A stretch of 64,000 bases of DNA from Straminergon stramineum (Eukaryota; Streptophyta; Bryopsida; Hypnales; Calliergonaceae): positions 34,576,906 to 34,640,905 of the forward strand of contig OY987264.1 of assembly GCA_963920665.1 (NCBI GenBank), read 5' to 3'. Shown piece after piece: positions 37,416 through 48,312 of the stretch (its first letter is position 1; each line of letters begins with the position of its first letter). Both the position numbers and the translations under genes were made by a program. The notes under the pieces were generated by a model. The model made no database searches, was not told where the DNA came from, and saw only the letters and a program-made list of their open reading frames with translations.

Positions 37416-38447
37416 CAACGACGCTAGTGTGCAAGCTTGGAGCCGTGAGCCTGTGAGCCTAAAGCCCCCAAAACTTTTCTAGAGCAATTTTTTGCCCCTA
37501 AATTTTTTTTTGTCATTTTTTCCCCCAAAATAGAGGAAAAAATCCTATTTTTAGAAAATATTGTGACCTATGACTGTGTCCCCTAAAACCATGGATTGTG
37601 GAATGAGTTATTTTTTATTCTTCTCAAATTGCTTATTACTATGGGAAAAGACTATCAAATTTGCTTGAAAAGTTTCACAACTTAGTTCAATGATTACAAT
37701 GGGAAATATGCTACATGTTGCAAGTATTATAGAGAGATGTCATTTGGGCGCAACTCAATTGCGGTGTTTTGAATACCTAATTCGATGAAGCATACGATTT
37801 AGGGTTTTGAATATCCCGTGATGATTGGGATTTTCCACGTACGCTTGTATAAGTGCACATGTGTAGGGTGAGTAGACAACCTAAAGGTTTAGGTTCAATG
37901 ACGACCACAAGCCATGGTGGATTTAGGGTAGACATTTCACCCTAATCTTAAGTTTTTTTACATCATCTAATTTTGAATTATAATTCATTCCTCTTCATAA
38001 TTTGTTAGTATTGCCAAATGTTGTAGAAAATGGGGAAAGAAAAAGAATTGGCCAAAAAAATGAATGTGAAAACCCAAAAACTGGGAAACCAAGAAAATAG
38101 GGAAAGAAAAAAAATGGGGAAAGAAACAAGAAGGGGAAAGAAAAAAAATGGGGAAAGGAAAAAATGGGAATAGGAAAACTAAATTGAAAAGTAAATGGAA
38201 AGAATACTTGGAAATGTAGCAAGAGAATCCAATTTTATATTCAAAGATGCCTTACTGAAATAGTGTGTACATTTGTACGTTATAGACATTTATATGAATT
38301 GACAACAAAACAATTGGCTTATAAGAAATGCTTCTATATTTCATGAATGCATTCACATTTACCCTCTATAAGCTCCAAATCATTTCAATCACAATATAGG
38401 GAAATAAAAAGTATATGATTGAAGTATACAGATAAATGTAGCCAAGC
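37416..38447 (-). mobile_element. Transposase-side terminus of transposon copy 2
   Basis: It starts CAACGACGCTAG (37,416-37,427), then GAGCCGTGAGCCTGTGAGCC repeats, a conserved CCTATGACTGTGTCCCCTAAAACC-type stretch (here around 37,564-37,587) and a purine-rich AAAATGGGGAAAG tract (38,030-38,170). The same order occurs at 57,089-58,212 (copy 3) and, reversed, at 12,408-13,702 (copy 1). Outside 37,416 the sequence is unrelated to the flanks of the other copies. Confidence 0.7.
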
Positions 38448-39835
38448 CTAATCTAGAACTGTAATGATTCCTACTCGAACTAGAAGGACCTTTACTTCAT
38501 TGAAGTTATAACTTGGTGTATGAATGAATTTGTCTTCATGGATATCCATCTTGCAGAAGAACCTATACAAGTAGTATAGGTGTTTGCAATTCATGTATTG
38601 CTGTCGACCTCCAACAGCAGAAACAGACATATTCACAAAGTCTGGACATGTGCACGTGGAGAACATACCCACCATAATTTGATAGATGTTTTTTTTAGGG
38701 TTTTTCTTTGTCTCTAGTGCCACTATTGCACTAAGGCCCAAAAAAGGGAGCAAGGTCACTCCCACAATTTTCCCTCTAATATTTCCTGTGCTTTCCCACT
38801 TGTTTTGTTGTTCTGTAGTTGGTGTATTGGCTATCCTACGAATGGTTCAGTTGTTCCTAACTGTTGGATATGCATCCGGGTTCTTTGGTGTTGGTTGGTC
38901 ATAAAAGACAGTTTGGAAAACCTTTGACATGGTGAAGAGTCGCTGTGGTGACAATGTTGGCCTTTCTTAAAGGTGGAAGCTTACATGTTGTAGTAGCAAA
39001 GTCTCCTTCCTATTGAGGTTGGTCCCACTGAGAACGGACCACACCTCTGGTACCTCAGGCCAATCACTGACCCACTTCCTTTTCGTACCTTTCACACATC
39101 GTTCAATGTCGTCCCTATAGAACCAGAAGTCGATCACCTCCTCCTGCTTACTCCCATGATCCTCTTTTCGACCCCGGTAGGTTGGAGCTAGTGTACCTTT
39201 CCTCCCCCTTGCAATTCTTGAGGTGCACTTGATGTTGGATGTCTGTTGTTAAGCTTGACATCTTGCGTTGGATTTGCAGCTAATTCTAGCAATATACCAC
39301 TTGGACGTATCGCAGTCGCTTTCGAATGTTGTTGTCACACGTCGAGAAACAGTGGCCTCCGGTTGTTCACTTGGGTCCTCTAAAGAGTGAGGAGAAGCTA
39401 TGGTGGATCTCATTTGCACTTGAGGTTGAGAGAAGTTGATTTGTCTGGTCTATGTGAGTCTCCTGCATCACCAATGGGGATGTCCAACTTTCTCTTCGTG
39501 CTCCCAAATATTTCCTCTCCTTTTAAGTGTGGCACTCTTGTACCCACACCCTTAGCTCTGGGCAAAGTGTTCAAGGCCTCCGCAATTTTCTTGGGATCAT
39601 TACTTCTTCTTGCAGCTCTCAACCTCAATTCTCCCTTAGATGGTCTAGATCCCGATGCATGGCCTCGGAGATATGCTTGGTAGTTTGTCATTTGCATCCA
39701 AGCATGGATGCTGTCGTTGCAAGTGGCATCAAACAAGTTGTTCCTTCTCTTTCCGGGCATTTGCAGCCACTTGTTATGCACCGTTTCTGATAAATTTCAT
39801 AACGGTAGGTCCATCATCTCCTCCAAATTCAATTT
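38448..39835 (-). pseudogene. Mutator-like transposase, C-terminal SWIM part (copy 2)
   Basis: It starts at the same conserved splice acceptor as copies 1 and 3 and ends with the SWIM finger (CTCPDF ... MNCKHLYYLY). Stops relative to the other copies: TGA at 39,797-39,799 (Cys codon in copies 1 and 3), TAA at 39,249-39,251 (CAA in the others) and TGA at 38,847-38,849 (CGA in copy 3). It keeps TGG where copies 1 and 3 carry stops. It belongs to the same gene as 46,930-48,308 and 50,222-51,045 but is separated from them by the CACTA insertion. Confidence 0.75.
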
Positions 39836-40472
39836 CTAGGAATCCATGAAAGATGAAGGGAAGGTTAGCTGTATCAACTTCAAACCAAACGTATTGCACT
39901 ATTTCATAACTTTTGTGTCAATCCCTATTCCACTAAGGATCTAAAAATACTCAAAACTTGGGTAGGGGTAGACACCTGAAAGGCCTTAGACGGATCCAAT
40001 TGACGCTTATGTGGAGTCCAAAACGACCCCTTTTCCATTGAAGGACTTGAAAGCATGGGTAGTTGTGAACACCTTATGGGCATTAGTTGGATCCGACTGA
40101 TGCTTATGTAGAGACTGCAGCTACCCCTATTTTCAAGTCCTCATTGAAAAATTCACTACAACAAAATGGATGTTTTATGACTGCAAAAAATGATTGCAGT
40201 GAGTCAAAAAATTTGAAAATATGACTCATGCAGGAATTACTGTAGATGACGCGCAACATGACTGGGTCTAGTCATTACCGACTAGTCGCTTCGGACATGA
40301 GTCATATTTGTAGTCATCGTATTTGGGGGGTATAATTAGCCATATTTTGCCAATGTGTCGTATACGTTGACTATTCTTGGAGACTTGACTTTCTCTTGAC
40401 CTGCCTGGGCAAGGAAAAAAAGTCTACGTGGCATGTGACTGCTTGTAGTGATATTTTAAGCTAACGTGGACT

Positions 40473-40657
40473 ATGACTATGGTGAGTCATATTTTGGCGG
40501 ATGTGGAATATGACTATGGTGAGTTATATTTTGGCGGATGTGGAGTATGACTATGGTGAGTTATATTTTGGCGGATGTGGAGTATGACTATGGTGAGTCA
40601 TATTTTGGTGGACGTGGAGTATGACTATGGTGAGTCATATTTTGGTGGATGAGGCAT
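40473..40657. repeat. 37-bp subterminal tandem repeat of the CACTA element
   Basis: Five units start at 40,473, 40,510, 40,547, 40,584 and 40,621. Each reads ATGACTATGGTGAG, then a TCATATTTTGG-like stretch, then YGGATGTGGART. Each unit holds an inverted pair of the ATGACT word, a plausible transposase-binding site. Confidence 0.85.
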
Positions 40658-42099
40658 ATAACTTTTTGTAGTCATATTTTGGTATACTGTGGAATATGAT
40701 TTTTGTGAGTCATATTTTTTGTCGATGTGAAAAATGACTCTCATGGGTCATATTCTTTGCATGTTGATGTAGAAAATGACTCTAGTGGATCATATTTTTC
40801 ATTGATGTGGAATATGACCTTCATGAGTCGCTTTTTTTATTGATGTGAAACATGACCGATGTAAGTCATATTTTTGGTCATGTACTAGTTCACATGGAAT
40901 GTTATTAGTAATTTTATGATTGAATGTAGTTATATTTTTAAAAGTATAGAGTCACATTATTGGCATGATTGTGAGCATTATATAACTACAACAAGTCATA
41001 TTTTGATTAAGATATATTATAAAACATGACTCAAGCAAGTGATATTTGTAACTAGGTGACTTGAGGTTTAGAGTAACTTTTGTTATAAATTGTAATCACA
41101 TTTTCCATACATTCTAAATTGACATGAGGTGTTGCAATCGTGCATCAATATGGTTTAATAGTTGTATAAATGAATACATACAATAAAAAATGAATAAATA
41201 TGATTTTTGAGATGCACAAAAATAATCATATTGAAGAGAGAAAATGCAAGAAAAAAATGTGACTTTTTTCAATGACATTTATTAGTCACTAATAAAAAAC
41301 ATATCACAATGATAGTCTATAAATATATATTCCTACACACTCTAGGATTTGTAATTTCTTACAAAAATGTGAAGAAGTTGTCTTTCTCGTGTTGTAAATA
41401 GCCTCCAATAACTTCAATCCAGCTTTAAGTGCCTACACATAAAATGAAAGAGGTTAATTTTTAGTAAATGAACAATATAGTTCAATTTTCAAAGATTTAA
41501 AGCAACATAAAATGTAAAGCACAAGTTTAAAGTAAGAACAATCCATAATCACTATATCTCTAGAAAACACAAGAAAATAAGAGGAAAGAACAACAATAGT
41601 GATAAAAGGAACAAAAACTAGAAGGTGACAAGTGCTAAGAGGTAATAATAAGCAAGAAGTAAGATATAACAATAAGAAAGAAGAAGTAAGAATTAAGATG
41701 CAATAAGAAGCAACAAGAAACACAATTTAAGATGCTATAAATAACAAGAAAAAACAAATCAAGATGCAACAAGAAACAATAAGAGAGACAAGTTAAGATG
41801 CAATAAAATGCAACAAATAACAAGAAAAACAAGAATTGAAAGGCAATAAGAAACACAAGTTAAAATGCATCAAGTAGAGATTAAAAGCAAGAATTAAGAA
41901 GCAATAAGAGACAAGAATTAGGAAACAAAAATTAAGACAGAACAAGAGGAAACTAGAAATAAGAAGAAAAATCTAAGAAGCAATAAGAGGAAAGAATTAG
42001 GAACCAAGAATTAGGAGGTAGAAAGAAAAGACGAGAAGCAAGAATTAAGACATAACAAGCAAAAACTATAAGCAAGAATTAAGAATTAAAGGTAACAAT

Positions 42100-42350
42100 A
42101 AGAAACTAGAAACAAGAATTAAGAACTAAGAAGCAACAAAAAGTAAAAACTAATAAGAAAGAAGAAACTAGAAGCAAGAATCAAGAACTAAGAAGCAACA
42201 AAAAGTAAAAACTAATAAGAAAGAAGAAACTAGAAGCAAGAATCAAGAACTAAGAAGCAACAAAAAGTAAAAACTAATAAGAAAGAAGAAACTAGAAGCA
42301 AGAATCAAGGACTAAGATGCAACAAAAAGTAAGAACTAATAAGAAGGAAG
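42100..42350. repeat. 62-bp A-rich tandem repeat
   Basis: An AAGCAACAAAAAGTAAAAAC-containing unit repeats with exact 62-base spacing (42,131, 42,193, 42,255, 42,317). The surrounding 41,640-42,400 is a looser form of the same A/G-rich text. Minus-strand ORFs at 41,454-41,856 are low-complexity translations of neighbouring sequence. Confidence 0.8.
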
Positions 42351-42403
42351 AAGCTAAAGTTACACAACAATAAGAAGTAAAACCTAAGAAGCAACCAAAA
42401 ACA

Positions 42404-42454
42404 AAGAAGAAGAAGAAGAAGAAGAAGAAGAAGAAGAAGAAGAAGAAGAAGAAA
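42404..42454. repeat. (AAG)n microsatellite, ~17 units
   Basis: An uninterrupted AAG/GAA run lies inside the CACTA element, directly followed by GGCGGCTAGGGTTT-type sequence that is repeated once shortly downstream. Confidence 0.95.
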
Positions 42455-45256
42455 CGGCGGCTAGGGTTTCAAAACCCTAAATCAATGGCGGCTACATAGA
42501 AGTGGTGGCTAGGGTTTTCAAACTCTAGTCATGTGACTTACCCTAGTCATGCACATGACTTGCTTTAGTCATGTGACTTGATGTAGTCATGCGACTTACC
42601 AAATCTGACTATACTAAGCAACTAAGCTATTTTAACAACAAAATTTGCTTCAAAGTGGATGTATGTTGCAATACAATTCTACAAAATGTCTAAAGAAAAA
42701 TTGCAAGGCCTTCAACACCTACAATTATGGCAAAAAAAGACAACTTAGCAAATTCCTTGCATCAATCAAAGTATCTATGTCTATGCACTAAGTATATAAG
42801 AGTAAAAATATTTGATAGAAACACTATTTAAAAGTATCTTTGAAGTAGAAAAAGGGATTATATTTTTATAGTCTATATCCTTCAAAGAACATTTAAGCAA
42901 CTATCTTTTAATTGCAATACAAGCACATGTATCATAGTGAGCCTCAATCTTCGTATGAATAATTTTGTGATTTCTAAACAGCCCTTTAAAGTCCCTCTAT
43001 AAATATGACTTACATGAAATTGCAAAGAACCTTTTTAAGAAAGAGACAAACTTCAATACATAATATATGTGAGTATTTTATTTATATCCTTGATATTTGA
43101 TGGTCTAAATTTTGACCTAGATTGGCCAAAATCAATTAAAATTTCTAATTTTTCTAATTTGTGTTTGTTTTAGTTTAGATGTGAACCACTTATAGTTTAT
43201 CATTAGAAAAAAAATTGTTCACTGCTTAGAACGTCCATTGAACAATACTTAAATATCTAATTTAGGAAATTTGGAGCCTAATAAAAAAAATATATAAATA
43301 GATGAAGGTTTGTCTCTAATTCATCCTTCAAGATTTCATCCAACATTTTATTTTAGCCTATAAGTCTAAATTCATTTTTACTTTCAAAATTGGATTCTAA
43401 ATGTCACTACATTTCAAGTTCCCTTTTTGACTTGAATTGGATGAATTTTCGTATTTTTTATCTAAAACTAATACTATAGAATATTCAATTTCATTGTTCT
43501 CTATCTTCCATAATTTTTATCTATTTTTTAAAGTGTGATATGTTACTAGAATTTTCTACAAATTAACTAAGTGATCTTGAATTCAAATTTGGATTTAATA
43601 AATTCTTAGAGGTTTGACCTAAACCTCTAATTTGTAGTGCAAATATAGTTTCTACAAGAAGAGAAAAAACTAAATGCCAAATTTAAAGACAAGCCTTGAA
43701 ATCTATTTCTACCACATCCCCATTCTCCAACAATTAAACAGGTATATTGTAATTGTATCATGAGATCTTCTTTAATCCATTTTTATTGCATTTATTGTGT
43801 TTTTGTATATAACTTAAATAACAACTTTTACAACAAGAGGTATAAATTAGATATATGATCTAATTCTTTTCTTTCAACCTATTTCTTTCTACTTTTCCTT
43901 CTTTACTTTCTCTATATTATTTCGAATATTTTTTTTTCCTTTATTTTTGGGGATAGTTTAAAATTGCAATCTTTCACTTCTATTACTATTAACTGATTTC
44001 TAATTACTCTAGGAATCAAACAATTGTAATGACATCAACTTCATAAGTGCTAACTAAATATCTACTTAAGACTTTGAAACTTCGTTTGATCAACTATGTG
44101 TATTGTAATCAACAATCTCTATATAATACAAAGTCAAATCCCTATAAGGGGGTCATATTAATCTCCTAACCATGTCCAAAGTTTCTAGTAGTAACTTGGA
44201 ACCTACACTTCTTCTTCAAACACTTAGAGACTCTCAACACTAATCGCACTCCTCGCTTACTCTTGCTTCATGGCCAATTGGGTATGAATTTTGCTCACAT
44301 TCTTCTTTCTTTTCCTTGAATTAGATCTTTTCTAAGCTTCAAGTATTTTTTCTAAACTCCACAACCTTCAATCTATATTACCAATTTAAATGCATTAGGT
44401 TTTGTTTTGTATTAACCATCACAATCAATTAGCATAATTAGTCAAACCCATGACAAGTTCCAATATTGGGTCAAGGGAGGCCTGGTTTTCATCTTGGGTT
44501 CTTAGGCTTAGTCCCACCTTGGTGCTTTGATTTGTCTATAGGCTTTTATTCCTCTCTAATTTTTCCTTAAATCCTCAATTTTTTTTTAGTTATCTCCTAT
44601 TATTAATTACTTTATTCTTCTCTATTCCTTTTCTAATTCCTATAAATTTTTTAAATATATTAATAAAAATATAAACATATGCCACCCTAAATTATTTGGA
44701 CATTAATTCTTTAATAGACACATTATACAAAAGAAAATAATTTATTTTAATAAGTATTAAACAAATTCATGCCTTAATTACAAGGAATGGCCTCTAGGGG
44801 CAAAATATAAAAGAGTTATCTTAGATTGCCCACCTTTTTCTTAGGCTTCCTCCAAAGGAAAAAAAATAACTACCAAAGAAATATATCTACAAAATATGAT
44901 TGCAAAATATGACTAAAGTGAAAATATGACTAACAAATATGACTAAAGTGAAAGTATGACTTAGCACTCTCCAAATATATTTCCCATCCAAATTTCTTTA
45001 GGCTGCCCTAAAGGAAAAAAATGTGACTATCATAGAAATATGACTGCAAAATATGACTATTAAATATGACTTTGCCTTCCCCAAATATGTTCCCCATGAA
45101 GCCCTATAAAATATTTTGGTGTTCCAAACAAATGTATATTATAAGCCCATGATGTACAAGGCCAAAATATAAGTAGCAGTCATATTTCTCTCCAAAGTAT
45201 TGGCCTCCAAAAATATTACTACAAGTAGTCACCAATCATCTTCAATCATATTTTCA

Positions 45257-45285
45257 GAGTCATAAACATCCATTTTGTCTTAGTG
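45257..45285. mobile_element. Extra internal CACTA right terminus
   Basis: AGTCATAAACATCCATTTTG then TCTTAGTG ends at 45,285. Its reverse complement (CACTAAGACAAAATGG...) matches the left end at 40,153 more closely than the outer right end does. The ~400 bases before it resemble those before 46,855. The following bases are TTG, not ATT. It points to a nested or joined second element of the same family whose left end was not found. Confidence 0.6.
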
Positions 45286-46149
45286 TTGGATAAGACAACT
45301 AATTTTCATGGACTAGAAGCCACGACCTTGCATGAAGACCTCATACCAAAGACACCCATCATATACAATGCAGTGGAAGTAAAGCCCAATGTGGTTGCAA
45401 CTGCATTGCAACGTCTGATTAATGATGACATAGAAGCAAATGACATACAATACTTTGATGTAGATTATGATTGATTCCCCAATCATGGCTACAAGTGTTG
45501 TAAATGAAGTTGTCTTTCATGTTTTAATTTGAATTTTGTATATAAAATTCTCTTCAACACATCACATAGAAACACACCATGTAATTGTGTTGGTCTTTGT
45601 AGGAAAATGTCAATGAAATGAATAGCATTTATCATATGATACATCAAGCACCAACGCTGACATTGCACTCTCTTGCAAGATTGACCATCTTTTCTTGACC
45701 TAATGTGTAAATGAAAGAATAAACCCTCTATGTAATGATAACGAAGTCTACGTTTGGAATACTAATTCTGAGGACTGCTGCTGTCACCAAAAGTGTATGT
45801 GAACCTTAAAATCAAAATATGTTTCACATGCATTTGGAGACCCTTCCCCAATCCCTTCCTATGAGATGATCTGAATATGAATCCATCTATTGTCTCCTAC
45901 CATTAATTGATTTATTTTTTTGTAATTCACTTGTAAAACCTATGAGTAATATAAATTAATGAATTGAAATATGAACATGTGGCACCTAAATTTATTGGAT
46001 GCCAATTTTGTTATAGACAAAATACACAACAAAAAATAATCTTTTTTTCAATAGAAATAAAAAAAAAATGATGTGTACACCCGAAGGGATGTCCCTATCG
46101 CCAAAATATGAGAAGGCCATTTTAGATTGCCCACCTTTTCCTTGGGTTG

Positions 46150-46600
46150 CCCACATACAAAAAAAAAATATGACTACAAAATATGACTGAAGCAAAAAAT
46201 ATAACTAGGACCTCTCGAAGCATGTTTCCCACCCAAATTTACCTTGGGCCAACCTAAAAGAAAAAAAAAGTCACAACCATAAAGATATGACTACAAAATA
46301 TGATTGTTTGCAAAACATGACTACGAAATATGACTAAAGCAAAAATATGACTAGAACCTCTCGAAGCATGTTTCCCACCCAAATTTACCTTGGGCCAACC
46401 TAGAAGAAAAAAAAAAAGTCACAACCATAAAGATATGACTACAAAATATGATTGCTTGCAAAATATGACTACGAAATATGACTAAAGCAAAAATATGACT
46501 AGAACCTCTCCAAGCATGTTTCCCACCCAAATTTACCTTGGGCTACCCTAAAAGAGAAAAAATTCACAACCATAAAGATATGACTGCCAAATATGATTGT
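46150..46600. repeat. ~148-bp tandem repeat at the right end of the CACTA element
   Basis: Three units share ACCTCTCSAAGCATGTTTCC, CCAAATTTACCTTGGGC and several ATATGACTA words. Landmarks at ~46,209, 46,356 and 46,504 give a spacing of 147-148 bases. Confidence 0.8.
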
Positions 46601-46929
46601 TGTAAAAATATGACTACCAAATATGACTAGACGTTCTCCAAATATGTTCCCTATCGTTCCCTATGAAGTATTTTGGTGTTCCCAATGGGCGTATACTATA
46701 CGTTCTCAAAATACCATGCTAGAATATGACTAACTGTCATATTTGTAGTCATATTCTTTTCCAAGGTCTTAGGCTCCAAAAATATGACTCTGAGTAGTTG
46801 CCAGTCATCTCTAGTCATATTTTCATAGTCATAAAACATTGGTTTTCTTGTAGTGATTCCTTTATTTGGAGGTGAAACATACATAGATACATCTAGTTTG
46901 GCTCAATATTTCATCCCAAGCCACACATT

Positions 46930-48308
46930 ATGAAATCCAAAATGTGGCCATGCATTCAAATGACAAGTGAAGTCACCATGTCCATGAATCCTCCCCATTG
47001 TCAATACCGGAATTGCCAAAATGCCAACTAGTGGTTCAAGTGATGAAGTGCTTCTTCATTAGCTACTCCTGAGGAGAGCCACCATGCTCGAATTGCAAGG
47101 TAACGTGTTTGTGCTTCATCCATATTTTTGGAATCCTTGTACTATTTTCACAAAGTAATATGTTGTGCTTGGAATGCCTCCTTGATGTGTTTTTGGGTGT
47201 ATTTATGAAGAGAACTAGTCCAATGGAGCAAGCACGTCCTTTCCTAGTCCTCCATTTTGTCATTGGCTAAACCACTTCCATAGACAATGCGGACCACATT
47301 CCAATTGGCCATTGCGCTGTCGACCATGAAGCCCTTGAAGTTCATGTTAGGCACTCTGTGTCTTTCCATAACCGCGTTCAAGCTCCTCCAGAACTGTACT
47401 TGGACCTCGGTATCTTCTGATTGCATATCGAACTTGGCAATGGTCATGATTTTTTTGTATTGTGCATCTTACACGTGGCATGCCATTGTGCTCCACTCTT
47501 CCACGCACCTAACGTGGTCAAACATCAACCACGCATTTTGCAAATCTTGTCCCTATTGCATATGTTTGACCAGGTCCACTCTACTCCCAGGTCCTTCGGT
47601 GAGCATCTTGAAAATATAGACCTTCTCCTTCCCTTGTCCTGGGAATATGCTGTCATGTATGAATTTGAACTTGGAGTGCTTCTTCATGGTCATGATATTG
47701 CCAATGACACTTGTTCGATTGTTTGTGCGAAACGAAGATATGGCGTTCCGAATGTTTGGGCTACTAAGTATTTAGAATCGATCCATGACCTCTTTTAGTT
47801 CTTCTTCCTTCAACATCTCCTCTTCCCCGTCTCTATTGTGGAAGAGATAGTTTGCGAGGAAATCTTACTTGTAGAGAGAGCTATTGCGGAGTTGGTGGCC
47901 CTTAGTGTCTTGGCAACCTGGTTTGCAATGAGCCCACTAATTTTCTCTACGGAGTCTCTGTACAATCTTTTTGCAACTGGGTGGGCATGCACCCCAAAAT
48001 GAATGGCAGCCCTACTCATTTTGAGGTTATCACTATAGCAATAATAGATCCTAGCCTCACATGTACTGAGGCACGAAGGCGGCATCCTACAAACCTTGCA
48101 TACTAAAGTGGAATCTTTGGGAGGATTATCACCTACAACGAAAGAAAACATAGTATATCTTGTCCACTCTGTTTCATTATTTTTGGAAGCCCTCTTAAGG
48201 TAACCACACTTTCGATTTTCACAAGCAAGATGATCGGCGCAGTATGACTTATGGAACTTTAGATTGTCATCGTTGTGAATGTTTGTTGTGACCAGCTTGC
48301 ACTAGGGG
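46930..48308 (-). pseudogene. Mutator-like transposase, DNA-binding and DDE part (copy 2)
   Basis: This aligns with 60,140-61,440 of copy 3. Order on the minus strand: CKLVTTNIHN; a Cys/His region (CADHLACENRKCGY); VCKVC...CEARIYYCYS...HAHPVAK, a WRKY/GCM/FLYWCH-like C-C-H-x-H finger; then the DDE region with DMQSEDTEVQVQFWRSLN and GFMVDSAMANWN, whose Asp is the likely second acidic catalytic residue; then a CLLHW...IKEAF helical region. Stops interrupt it, including TGA at 47,036-47,038 where copy 3 has TGG. It is separated from the N-terminal part by the insertion at 48,313-50,217. Confidence 0.7.
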
Positions 48309-48312
48309 TGTT

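Larger units (their letters stand above)
40153..46855. mobile_element. CACTA (En/Spm-type) transposon with ATT target duplication
   Basis: The left end reads CACTACAACAAAATGG and the right end, inverted, reads CACTACAAGAAAACCA; both continue ATGTTTTATGACT. ATT flanks both ends (40,150-40,152 and 46,856-46,858), the 3-base duplication expected for this superfamily. Both subterminal regions are packed with AGTCATATT/ATATGACT words, which fits TNPA-type binding repeats. There is no TNPD/TNPA-type frame; only short frames such as 45,283-45,474 are present, so the element is non-autonomous or decayed. The middle is A-rich low-complexity sequence. It sits in the intron between the DDE and SWIM parts of transposase copy 2. 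Confidence 0.85.

Noticed and set aside
37995..38222. Phe/Pro-rich minus-strand ORF (also 57,614-57,993)
   Set aside because: Both arise from the purine minisatellite at the transposon terminus.
41454..41856. Leu/Phe-rich minus-strand ORFs as membrane proteins
   Set aside because: They are translations of an A/G-rich low-complexity tract inside the CACTA element.
45283..45474. 63-residue ORF as the C-terminus of a CACTA transposase
   Set aside because: It begins within the internal terminus and has no recognised transposase motif; evidence is insufficient to name it.
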